Of a DNA stretch of 64,000 nucleotides, positions 40,681-52,117 are shown piece by piece. Origin of the DNA: Diadophis punctatus similis (Eukaryota > Chordata > Lepidosauria > Squamata > Dipsadidae); NCBI GenBank assembly GCA_023053685.1, contig JALIGW010000061.1:2808001-2872000 (forward strand), written 5' to 3'. Position 1 is the stretch's first letter. Each line of letters begins with the position of its first letter. The notes beneath the pieces were generated by a model. It was not told the origin of the DNA, searched no databases, and saw only the letters and a list, made by a program, of their open reading frames with translations. Made by a program: the position numbers and the translations under genes.

Positions 40681-43600
40681 GATACTCACAAGTCTCATCC
40701 AGGAACTCCACCCCCAGCTTCTGTGAATTCAAACTACAATAGATTGAGGTTTTGTCCCCCAGATACTCACACGTCTCAGCCAGGAACTCCACCTCCAGCT
40801 TCTGTGAATTCAAACTACAATGGAGTGAGGTTTTTCCCCCCAGATACTAACAAGTCTCACAAAGGAACTCCACCCCCAGCGTCTGTGAATTCAAACTACA
40901 ATGGAGTGAGGTTTCTTCCCCAAGATACTCACAGGTCTCAGCCAGGAACTCCACCCCCATTTTCTGTGAATTCAAACTGCAATGGAGTGAGGTTTCTTCC
41001 CCAAGATACTCACAGGTCTCAGCCAGGAACTCCACCCCCATCTTCTGTGAATTCAAACTGCAATGGAGTGAGGTTTTTTCCCCAGGATACTCACAGGTCT
41101 CAGCCAGGAAGTCCACCCCCAGCTTCTGTGAATTCAAACTACAATGGAGTAAGGTTTCTTCCCTCAGATACTCACAGGTCTCAGCCAGGATGTAAACCCC
41201 CAGCTTCTGTGAATTCAAACTACAATGGAGTGAGATTTCTTCCCCCAGATACTCAAAGGTCTCAGCCAGGAACTCCACCCCCAGCTTCTGTGAATTCAAA
41301 CTACAATGAAGTGAGGTTTTTTCCCCAGATACTCACAGGTCTCAGCCAGGAACTCCACGCCAAGCTTCTGTGAATTCATACTGCAATGGAGTGAGGTTTT
41401 TTAACCCAGAAACTCACAGGTCTCAGCCAGGAACTCCACCCCAAGCTTCTGTGAATTCAAACTACAATGGAGTGAGGTTTTGTTCCCCCAGATACTCACA
41501 AGTCTCAGCCAGGAACTCCACCCCCAGCTTCTGTGAATTCAAACTACAATGGAGTGAGGTTTCTTCCCCCAGATACTCACAGGTCTCAGCCAGGAACTCC
41601 ACTCCAGCTTCTGTGAATTCAAACTACAATGGAGTGAGGTTTTTTCCCCCAGATACTAACAGGTCTCCGCCAGGAACTCCACGCCCAGCTTCTGTGAATT
41701 CAAACTACAATGGAGTGAGGTTTTTTTCCCCAGATACACACCTGTCTCAGCCAGGAACTCCACCCCCAGCTTCTGTGAATTGAAACTACAATGCAGTGAG
41801 GTTTTTTTCCCAGATACTCACAGTTCTCAGCCAGGAACTCCACCCCCAGCTTCTGTGAATTGAAAATACAATGCAGTGAGGTTTTTTCCCCCAGATACTC
41901 ACAGGTCTCAGCCAGGAACTCCACCTCCAGCTTCTGTGAATTGAAACTACAATGCAGCGAGGTTTTTCCCCCCAGATACTCACAAGTCTCATCCAGGAAC
42001 TCCACCCCCAGCTTCTTTGAATTCAAACTACAATGGAGTGAGGTTTTTCCCCCCAGATACTCACAAGTCTCACCCAGGAACTCCACCAACAGCTTCTGTG
42101 AATTCAAACTACAATGGAGTGAGGTTTTGTCCCCCAGATACTCACACGTCTCAGCCAGGAACTCCACGCCCAGCTTCTGTGAATTGAAAATACAATGCAG
42201 TGAGGTTTTTCCCCCCAGATACTCACAGGTCTGAGCCAGGAACTCCACCCCCAGCTTCTGTGAATTCAAACTACAATGCAGCGAGGTTTTTCCCCCCAGA
42301 AACTCACAAGTCTCATCCAGGAACTCCACCCCCAGCTTCTGTGAATTCAAACTACAATGGATTGAGGTTTTGTCCTCCAGATACTCACACGTCTCAGCCA
42401 GGAACTCCACCAACAGCTTCTGTGAATTCAAACTACAATGGAGTGAGGTTTTTTCCCTGAGATACTAACAAGTCTCAGCCAGGAACTCCACCCGCAGCTT
42501 CTGTGAATTCAAACTACAATGGAGTGAGGTTTCTTCCCCCAGATACTCACAGGTCTCAGCCAGGAACTCCACGCCCAGCTTCTGTGAATTCAAACTACAA
42601 TGTAGTGAGGTTTGTTCCCCCAGATACTCACAGGTCTCAGCCAGGAACTCCACCCCCAGCTTCTGTGAATTCAAACTACAATGGAGTGAGGTTTGTTCCC
42701 CCAGATACTCACAGGTCTCAGCCAGGAACTCCACCCCCAGTTTCTGTGAATTCAAACTACAATGGAGTGAAATTTTTCCCCCCAGATACTCACAGGTATC
42801 AGCCAGGAACTCCACCCCAGCTTCTGTGAATTGAAATTACAATGCAGTGAGGTTTTTCTCCCAGATACTCACAGGTCTCAGCCAAGAACTCCACCCCCAG
42901 CTTCTGTGAATTCAAACTACAATGGAGTGAGGTTTTGTTCCCCCAGATACTCACAGGTCTCAGCCAAGAACTCCACCCCCAGCTTCTGTGAATTCAAACT
43001 ACAATGGAGTGAGGTTTCCCCCCCCCAGATAATCACAGGTCTCAGCAAGGATCTCCACCCCCAGCTTTTGTGAATTCAAACTACAATGGAGTGAGGTTTT
43101 CCCGCCGATACTCACAGGTCTCAGCCAGGAACTCCACCCCCAGCTTCTGTGAATTCAAACTACAATGGAGTGAGGTTCCCCCCCCCCCCGATACTCACAG
43201 GTCTCAGCCAGGAACTCCACCCCCAGCTTCTGTGAAATCAAACTACAATGGAGTGAGGTTTTTTCCCAGATACTCACAGGTCTTAGCCAGGAACTCCACC
43301 CCCAGCTTCTGTGAATTGAAACTACAATGGAGTGAAGTGTTTCCCCCGAGATACTCACAGGTATCAGCCAGGAACTCCACCCCAGCTTCTGTGAATTGAA
43401 ACTACAATGCAGTGAGGTTTTTCTCCCAGATACTCACAGGTCTCAGCCAAGAACTCCACCCCCAGCTTCTGTGAATTCAAACTACAATGGAGTGAGGTTT
43501 TGTTCCCCCAGATACTCACAGGTCTCAGCCAAGAACTCCACCCCCAGCTTCTGTGAATTCAAACTACAATGGAGTGAGGTTTCCCCCCCCCAGATAATCA

Positions 43601-43913
43601 CAGGTCTCAGCAAGGATCTCCACCCCCAGCTTTTGTGAATTCAAACTACAATGGAGTGAGGTTTTCCCGCCGATACTCACAGGTCTCAGCCAGGAACTCC
43701 ACCCCCAGCTTCTGTGAATTCAAACTACAATGGAGTGAGGTTCCCCCCCCCCGATACTCACAGGTCTCAGCCAGGAACTCCACCCCCAGCTTTTGTGAAA
43801 TCAAACTACAATGGAGTGAGGTTTTTTCCCAGATACTCACAGGTCTTAGCCAGGAACTCCACCCCCAGCTTCTGTGAATTGAAACTACAATGCAGTGAGG
43901 TTTTGTTCCCCCA
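37448..43913 (+). repeat. 3,233-bp near-perfect tandem duplication
   Basis: Copy 1 is 37,448-40,680 and copy 2 is 40,681-43,913. The offset is exactly 3,233 throughout, and all four long C tracts that I compared have equal lengths (9, 12, 9 and 10). The junction at 40,681 joins a TTTTGTTCCCCCA unit directly to GATACTCACAAGTCTCATCC. Copy 2 therefore lacks the first 645 bp (about eight units) of the 3.88-kb block. At 43,914 the sequence resumes with GATACTCACGGG exactly as at 36,803. Confidence 0.95.
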
Positions 43914-45730
43914 GATACTCACGGGTCTCAGTCAGGAACTCCACGCCCAGCTTCTGTGAATGCAAATTACAATGGAGTGAGGTTTGTTCCCCCAGATACT
44001 CACAGGTCTCAGCCAGGAACTCCACCCCCAGCATCTGTGAATTCAAACTACAATGGAGTGAAGTGTTTCCCCCGAGATACTCACAGGTATCAGCCAGGAA
44101 CTCCACCCCAGCTTCTGTGAATTGAAACTATAATGCAGTGAGGTTTTTCCCCCCAGATACTCACAAGCCTCAGCCAGGAATTCCACCCCCAGCTTCTGTG
44201 AATTCAAACTAAAATGGATTGAGGTTTTTCTCCCAGATACTCACAGGTCTCAGCCAGGAACTCCACCCCCACCTTCTGTGAATTCAAACTGCAATGGAGT
44301 GAGGTTTTTTCCCCCAGATACTAACAGGTCTCACCCAAGAACTCCACCCCCAGCTTCTGTGAATTCAAACAACAATGGATTGATGTTTTTTTCCGAGATA
44401 CTCACAGGTCTCAGCCAGGAACTCCAACCCCAGCTTCTGTGAATTGAAAATACAATGCAGTGAGGTTTTTCCCCCCAGATACTCACAGGTCTCAGCCAGG
44501 AACTCCACCCCCAGCTTCTGTGAATTCAAACTACAATGCAGCGAGGTTTTTCCCCCCAGATACTCACAAGTCTCATCCAGGAACTCCACCCCCAGCTTCT
44601 GTGAATTCAAACTACAATAGATTGAGGTTTTGTCCCCCAGATACTCACACGTCTCAGCCAGGAACTCCACCTCCAGCTTCTGTGAATTCAAACTACAATG
44701 GAGTGAGGTTTTTCCCCCCATATACTAACAAGTCTCACAAAGGAACTCCACCCCCAGCGTCTGTGAATTCAAACTACAATGGAGTGAGGTTTCTTCCCCA
44801 AGATACTCACAGGTCTCAGCCAGGAACTCCACCCCCATTTTCTGTGAATTCAAACTGCAATGGAGTGAGGTTTCTTCCCCAAGATACTCACAGGTCTCAG
44901 CCAGGAACTCCACCCCCATCTTCTGTGAATTCAAACTGCAATGGAGTGAGGTTTTTTCCCCAGGATACTCACAGGTCTCAGCCAGGAAGTCCACCCCCAG
45001 CTTCTGTGAATTCAAACTACAATGGAGTAAGGTTTCTTCCCTCAGATACTCACAGGTCTCAGCCAGGATGTAAACCCCCAGCTTCTGTGAATTCAAACTA
45101 CAATGGAGTGAGATTTCTTCCCCCAGATACTCAAAGGTCTCAGCCAGGAACTCCACCCCCAGCTTCTGTGAATTCAAACTACAATGAAGTGAGGTTTTTT
45201 CCCCAGATACTCACAGGTCTCAGCCAGGAACTCCACGCCAAGCTTCTGTGAATTCATACTGCAATGGAGTGAGGTTTTTTAACCCAGAAACTCACAGGTC
45301 TCAGCCAGGAACTCCACCCCAAGCTTCTGTGAATTCAAACTACAATGGAGTGAGGTTTTGTTCCCCCAGATACTCACAAGTCTCAGCCAGGAACTCCACC
45401 CCCAGCTTCTGTGAATTCAAACTACAATGGAGTGAGGTTTCTTCCCCCAGATACTCACAGGTCTCAGCCAGGAACTCCACTCCAGCTTCTGTGAATTCAA
45501 ACTACAATGGAGTGAGGTTTTTTCCCCCAGATACTAACAGGTCTCCGCCAGGAACTCCACGCCCAGCTTCTGTGAATTCAAACTACAATGGAGTGAGGTT
45601 TTTTTCCCCAGATACACACCTGTCTCAGCCAGGAACTCCACCCCCAGCTTCTGTGAATTGAAACTACAATGCAGTGAGGTTTTTTTCCCAGATACTCACA
45701 GTTCTCAGCCAGGAACTCCACCCCCAGCTT
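43914..45730 (+). repeat. 3.88-kb block restarted, truncated after the marker block
   Basis: This matches 36,803-38,620 at an offset of 7,111. It includes the AACAACAATGGATTGATG unit, ACAAAGG at 44,737 and GAATTCATACTGC at 45,248. One private change, CCATATACTAAC for CCAGATACTAAC near 44,718, is shared with 45,931 and 47,953 but not with 5,070, 20,565, 37,608 or 60,308. After CTCACAGTTCTC (about 45,700) it jumps to the CTTCTTTGAATTC unit and omits two units present at 38,620-38,780. Confidence 0.9.
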
Positions 45731-46874
45731 CTTTGAATTCAAACTACAATGGAGTGAGGTTTTTCCCCCCAGATACTCACAAGTCTCACCCAGGAACTCC
45801 ACCAACAGCTTCTGTGAATTCAAACTACAATGGAGTGAGGTTTTGTCCCCCAGATACTCACACGTCTCAGCCAGGAACTCCACCTCCAGCTTCTGTGAAT
45901 TCAAACTACAATGGAGTGAGGTTTTTCCCCCCATATACTAACAAGTCTCACAAAGGAACTCCACCCCCAGCGTCTGTGAATTCAAACTACAATGGAGTGA
46001 GGTTTCTTCCCCAAGATACTCACAGGTCTCAGCCAGGAACTCCACCCCCATTTTCTGTGAATTCAAACTGCAATGGAGTGAGGTTTCTTCCCCAAGATAC
46101 TCACAGGTCTCAGCCAGGAACTCCACCCCCATCTTCTGTGAATTCAAACTGCAATGGAGTGAGGTTTTTTCCCCAGGATACTCACAGGTCTCAGCCAGGA
46201 AGTCCACCCCCAGCTTCTGTGAATTCAAACTACAATGGAGTAAGGTTTCTTCCCTCAGATACTCACAGGTCTCAGCCAGGATGTAAACCCCCAGCTTCTG
46301 TGAATTCAAACTACAATGGAGTGAGATTTCTTCCCCCAGATACTCAAAGGTCTCAGCCAGGAACTCCACCCCCAGCTTCTGTGAATTCAAACTACAATGA
46401 AGTGAGGTTTTTTCCCCAGATACTCACAGGTCTCAGCCAGGAACTCCACGCCAAGCTTCTGTGAATTCATACTGCAATGGAGTGAGGTTTTTTAACCCAG
46501 AAACTCACAGGTCTCAGCCAGGAACTCCACCCCAAGCTTCTGTGAATTCAAACTACAATGGAGTGAGGTTTTGTTCCCCCAGATACTCACAAGTCTCAGC
46601 CAGGAACTCCACCCCCAGCTTCTGTGAATTCAAACTACAATGGAGTGAGGTTTCTTCCCCCAGATACTCACAGGTCTCAGCCAGGAACTCCACTCCAGCT
46701 TCTGTGAATTCAAACTACAATGGAGTGAGGTTTTTTCCCCCAGATACTAACAGGTCTCCGCCAGGAACTCCACGCCCAGCTTCTGTGAATTCAAACTACA
46801 ATGGAGTGAGGTTTTTTTCCCCAGATACACACCTGTCTCAGCCAGGAACTCCACCCCCAGCTTCTGTGAATTGA
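44697..46874 (+). repeat. 1,213-bp repeat overlapping the 2,022-bp copies
   Basis: The sequence from the CCATATACTAAC unit onward (44,718) recurs at 45,931 with an offset of 1,213 (fifteen units less two bases), as do ACAAAGG (44,737 and 45,950) and GAATTCATACTGC (45,248 and 46,461). The right end of the second copy passes into the unit series with ACACACCTGTCTC near 46,825. It overlaps the first 2,022-bp copy, so the duplications are nested. Confidence 0.88.
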
Positions 46875-49774
46875 AACTACAATGCAGTGAGGTTTTTTTC
46901 CCAGATACTCACAGTTCTCAGCCAGGAACTCCACCCCCAGCTTCTTTGAATTCAAACTACAATGGAGTGAGGTTTTTCCCCCCAGATACTCACAAGTCTC
47001 ACCCAGGAACTCCACCAACAGCTTCTGTGAATTCAAACTACAATGGAGTGAGGTTTTGTCCCCCAGATACTCACACGTCTCAGCCAGGAACTCCACCCCC
47101 AGCTTCTGTGAATTCAAACTACAATGGAGTGAGGTTTCTTCCCCCAGATACTCACAGGTCTCAGCCAGGAACTCCACTCCAGCTTCTGTGAATTCAAACT
47201 ACAATGGAGTGAGGTTTTTTCCCCCAGATACTAACAAGTCTCACCCAGGAACTCCACCAACAGCTTCTGTGAATTCAAACTACAATGGAGTAAGGTTTCT
47301 TCCCTCAGATACTCACAGGTCTCAGCCAGGATGTCCACCCCCAGCTTCTGTGAATTCAAACTACAATGGAGTGAGATTTCTTCCCCCAGATACTCACAGG
47401 TCTCAGCCAGGAACTCCACCCCCAGCTTCTGTGAATTCAAACTACAATGGAGTGAGGTTTTTTTCCCCAGATACTCACAGGTCTCAGCCAGGAACTCCAC
47501 CCCCAGCTTCTGTGAATTCAAACTACAATGAAGTGAGGTTTTTTCCCCAGATACTCACAGGTCTCAGCCAGGAACTCCAAGCCAAGCTTCTGTGAATTCA
47601 TACTGCAATGGAGTGAGGTTTTTTAACCCAGAAACTCACAGGTCTCAGCCAGGAACTCCACCCCCAGCTTCTGTGAATTCAAACTACAATGGAGTGAGGT
47701 TTTGTTCCCCCAGATACTCACAAGTCTCAGCCAGGAACTCCACCCCCAGCTTCTTTGAATTCAAACTACAATGGAGTGAGGTTTTTCCCCCCAGATACTC
47801 ACAAGTCTCACCCAGGAACTCCACCAACAGCTTCTGTGAATTCAAACTACAATGGAGTGAGGTTTTGTCCCCCAGATACTCACACGTCTCAGCCAGGAAC
47901 TCCACCTCCAGCTTCTGTGAATTCAAACTACAATGGAGTGAGGTTTTTCCCCCCATATACTAACAAGTCTCACAAAGGAACTCCACCCCCAGCGTCTGTG
48001 AATTCAAACTACAATGGAGTGAGGTTTCTTCCCCAAGATACTCACAGGTCTCAGCCAGGAACTCCACCCCCATTTTCTGTGAATTCAAACTGCAATGGAG
48101 TGAGGTTTCTTCCCCAAGATACTCACAGGTCTCAGCCAGGAACTCCACCCCCATCTTCTGTGAATTCAAACTGCAATGGAGTGAGGTTTTTTCCCCAGGA
48201 TACTCACAGGTCTCAGCCAGGAAGTCCACCCCCAGCTTCTGTGAATTCAAACTACAATGGAGTAAGGTTTCTTCCCTCAGATACTCACAGGTCTCAGCCA
48301 GGATGTAAACCCCCAGCTTCTGTGAATTCAAACTACAATGGAGTGAGATTTCTTCCCCCAGATACTCAAAGGTCTCAGCCAGGAACTCCACCCCCAGCTT
48401 CTGTGAATTCAAACTACAATGAAGTGAGGTTTTTTCCCCAGATACTCACAGGTCTCAGCCAGGAACTCCACGCCAAGCTTCTGTGAATTCATACTGCAAT
48501 GGAGTGAGGTTTTTTAACCCAGAAACTCACAGGTCTCAGCCAGGAACTCCACCCCAAGCTTCTGTGAATTCAAACTACAATGGAGTGAGGTTTTGTTCCC
48601 CCAGATACTCACAAGTCTCAGCCAGGAACTCCACCCCCAGCTTCTGTGAATTCAAACTACAATGGAGTGAGGTTTCTTCCCCCAGATACTCACAGGTCTC
48701 AGCCAGGAACTCCACTCCAGCTTCTGTGAATTCAAACTACAATGGAGTGAGGTTTTTTCCCCCAGATACTAACAGGTCTCCGCCAGGAACTCCACGCCCA
48801 GCTTCTGTGAATTCAAACTACAATGGAGTGAGGTTTTTTTCCCCAGATACACACCTGTCTCAGCCAGGAACTCCACCCCCAGCTTCTGTGAATTGAAACT
48901 ACAATGCAGTGAGGTTTTTTTCCCAGATACTCACAGTTCTCAGCCAGGAACTCCACCCCCAGCTTCTTTGAATTCAAACTACAATGGAGTGAGGTTTTTC
49001 CCCCCAGATACTCACAAGTCTCACCCAGGAACTCCACCAACAGCTTCTGTGAATTCAAACTACAATGGAGTGAGGTTTTGTCCCCCAGATACTCACACGT
49101 CTCAGCCAGGAACTCCACCCCCAGCTTCTGTGAATTCAAACTACAATGGAGTGAGGTTTCTTCCCCCAGATACTCACAGGTCTCAGCCAGGAACTCCACT
49201 CCAGCTTCTGTGAATTCAAACTACAATGGAGTGAGGTTTTTTCCCCCAGATACTAACAAGTCTCACCCAGGAACTCCACCAACAGCTTCTGTGAATTCAA
49301 ACTACAATGGAGTAAGGTTTCTTCCCTCAGATACTCACAGGTCTCAGCCAGGATGTCCACCCCCAGCTTCTGTGAATTCAAACTACAATGGAGTGAGATT
49401 TCTTCCCCCAGATACTCACAGGTCTCAGCCAGGAACTCCACCCCCAGCTTCTGTGAATTCAAACTACAATGGAGTGAGGTTTTTTTCCCCAGATACTCAC
49501 AGGTCTCAGCCAGGAACTCCACCCCCAGCTTCTGTGAATTCAAACTACAATGAAGTGAGGTTTTTTCCCCAGATACTCACAGGTCTCAGCCAGGAACTCC
49601 AAGCCAAGCTTCTGTGAATTCATACTGCAATGGAGTGAGGTTTTTTAACCCAGAAACTCACAGGTCTCAGCCAGGAACTCCACCCCCAGCTTCTGTGAAT
49701 TCAAACTACAATGGAGTGAGGTTTTGTTCCCCCAGATACTCACAAGTCTCAGCCAGGAACTCCACCCCCAGCTT
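45731..49774 (+). repeat. 2,022-bp tandem duplication
   Basis: Copy 1 is 45,731-47,752 and copy 2 is 47,753-49,774. CTTTGAATTC opens each copy, and all landmarks keep an offset of 2,022 (25 units less three bases). Each copy holds the CCATATACTAAC variant, an ACAAAGG unit (45,950 and 47,972) and two GAATTCATACTGC units (46,461 and 47,592; 48,483 and 49,614). I saw no length difference between the copies. At 49,775 the expected CTTTGAATTC is CTGTGAATTC and the pattern departs. Confidence 0.94.
47431..47511 (+). repeat. Example unit close to the consensus
   Basis: This is an 81-bp unit differing from my by-eye consensus only in the T/C tract (T7C4 rather than T6C5). It carries the EcoRI site GAATTC at its positions 3-8, CAATGGAGTGAGG at 15-27, the pyrimidine tract at 28-38, GATACTCACAGG at 40-51, a BsaI site GGTCTC at 50-55, CAGCCAGGAACTCCA at 55-69 and CAGCTTCT at 74-81. 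It has no CpG. It can serve as the reference for the variants named in other entries. Confidence 0.93.
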
Positions 49775-52117
49775 CTGTGAATTCAAACTACAATGGAGTG
49801 AGGTTTCTTCCCCCAGATACTCACAGGTCTCAGCCAGGAACTCCACTCCAGCTTCTGTGAATTCAAACTACAATGGAGTGAGGTTTTTTCCCCCAGATAC
49901 TAACCAGTCTCAGCCAGGAACTCCACCCGCAGCTTCTGTGAATTCAAACTACAATGGAGTGAGGTTTCTTCCCCCAGATCCTCACAGGTCTCAGCCAGGA
50001 ATTGCACGCCCAGCTTCTGTGAATTCAAACTACAATGTAGTGAGGTTTCTTCCCCCAGATACTCACAGGTCTCAGCCAGGAACTCCACCCCCAGCTTCTG
50101 TGAATTCAAACTACAATGGAGTGAGGTTTGTTCCCCCAGATACTCACAGGTCTCAGCCAGGAACTCCACCCCCAGTTTCTGTGAATTCAAACTACAATGG
50201 AGTGAGGTTTTTTTCCCCAGATACACACCTGTCTCAGCCAGGAACTCCACCCCCAGCTTCTGTGAATTGAAACTACAATGCAGTGAGGTTTTTTCCCCAG
50301 ATACTCACAGGTCTCAGCCAGGAACTCCACCCCCAGCTTCTGTGAATTGAAACTACAATGGAGTGAGGTTTTTTCCCCCAGATACTCACAGGTCTCAGCC
50401 AAGAACTCCACCCCCAGCTTCTGTGAATTCAAACTACAATGGAGTGAGGTTCCCCCCCCCCAGATACTCACAGGTCTCAGCAAGGACCTCCACCCCCAGC
50501 TTTTGTGAATTCAAACTACAATGGAGTGAGGTTTTCCCCCGATACTCACAGGTCTCAGCCAGGAACTCCACCCCCAGCTTTTGTGAATTCAAACTACAAT
50601 GGAGTGAGGTTCCCCCCCCCGATACTCACAGGTCTCAGCCAGGAACTCCACCCCCAGCTTCTGTGAAATCAAACTACAATGGAGTGAGGTTTTTTCCCCA
50701 GATACTCACAGGTCTCAGCCAGGTACTCCACCCCCAGCTTCTGTGAATTGAAACTACAATGCAGTGAGGTTTTGTTCCCCCAGATACTCACGGGTCTCAG
50801 CCAAGAACTCCATGCCCAGCTTCTGTGAATTCAAACTACAATGGAGTGAGGTTTGTTCCCCCAGATACTCACAGGTCTCAGCCAGGAACTCCAAGCCAAG
50901 CTTCTGTGAATTCATACTGCAATGGAGTGAGGTTTTTTAACCCAGAAACTCACAGGTCTCAGCCAGGAACTCCACCCCCAGCTTCTGTGAATTCAAACTA
51001 CAATGGAGTGAGGTTTTGTTCCCCCAGATACTCACAAGTCTCAGCCAGGAACTCCACCCCCAGCTTCTGTGAATTCAAACTACAATGGAGTGAGGTTTCT
51101 TCCCCCAGATACTCACAGGTCTCAGCCAGGAACTCCACTCCAGCTTCTGTGAATTCAAACTACAATGGAGTGAGGTTTTTTCCCCCAGATACTAACCAGT
51201 CTCAGCCAGGAACTCCACCCGCAGCTTCTGTGAATTCAAACTACAATGGAGTGAGGTTTCTTCCCCCAGATCCTCACAGGTCTCAGCCAGGAATTGCACG
51301 CCCAGCTTCTGTGAATTCAAACTACAATGTAGTGAGGTTTCTTCCCCCAGATACTCACAGGTCTCAGCCAGGAACTCCACCCCCAGCTTCTGTGAATTGA
51401 AACTACAATGCAGTGAGGTTTTTTCCCCAGATACTCACAGGTCTCAGCCAGGAACTCCACCCCCAGCTTCTGTGAATTGAAACTACAATGGAGTGAGGTT
51501 TTTTCCCCCAGATACTCACAGGTCTCAGCCAAGAACTCCACCCCCAGCTTCTGTGAATTCAAACTACAATGGAGTGAGGTTCCCCCCCCCAGATACTCAC
51601 AGGTCTCAGCAAGGACCTCCACCCCCAGCTTTTGTGAATTCAAACTACAATGGAGTGAGGTTTTCCCCCGATACTCACAGGTCTCAGCCAGGAACTCCAC
51701 CCCCAGCTTTTGTGAATTCAAACTACAATGGAGTGAGGTCCCCCCCCCCGATACTCACAGGTCTCAGCCAGGAACTCCACCCCCAGCTTCTGTGAATTCA
51801 AACTACAATGGAGTGAGGTTTTTTCCCCAGATACTCACAGGTCTCAGCCAGGAACTCCACCCCCAGCTTCTGTGAATTGAAACTACAATGCAGTGAGGTT
51901 TTGTTCCCCCAGATACTCACGGGTCTCAGCCAAGAACTCCACCCCCAGCTTCTGTGAAATCAAACTACAATGGAGTGAGGTTTTTTCCCCAGATACTCAC
52001 AGGTCTCAGCCAGGAATTCCACCCCCAGCTTCTGTGAATTCAAACTAAAATGGATTGAGGTTTTTCTCCCAGATACTAACACGTCTCAGCCAGGAACTCC
52101 ACCAACAGCTTCTGTGA
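49599..52117 (+). repeat. 1,292-bp repeat, second copy shortened by two units
   Basis: CCAAGCCAAGCTTCTG stands at 49,599 and 50,891, an offset of 1,292 (sixteen units less four bases). GAATTCATACTGC follows at 49,614 and 50,906, and the rare GATCCTCACAGG variant at about 49,977 and 51,269. From about 51,390 the offset drops to 1,130, so two units (162 bp) present near 50,110-50,260 are missing in the second copy. The tail up to 52,117 holds GATACTCACGGG, AAACTAAAATGGATTG and TACTAACACG units. Confidence 0.88.

Noticed and set aside
37448..49774. Exact tandem duplications dismissed as pure assembly error.
   Set aside because: This cannot be excluded from sequence alone, but the copies have distinct junctions, private shared variants and a consistent order of events, which fits real unequal exchange better. 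Spanning reads would settle it.
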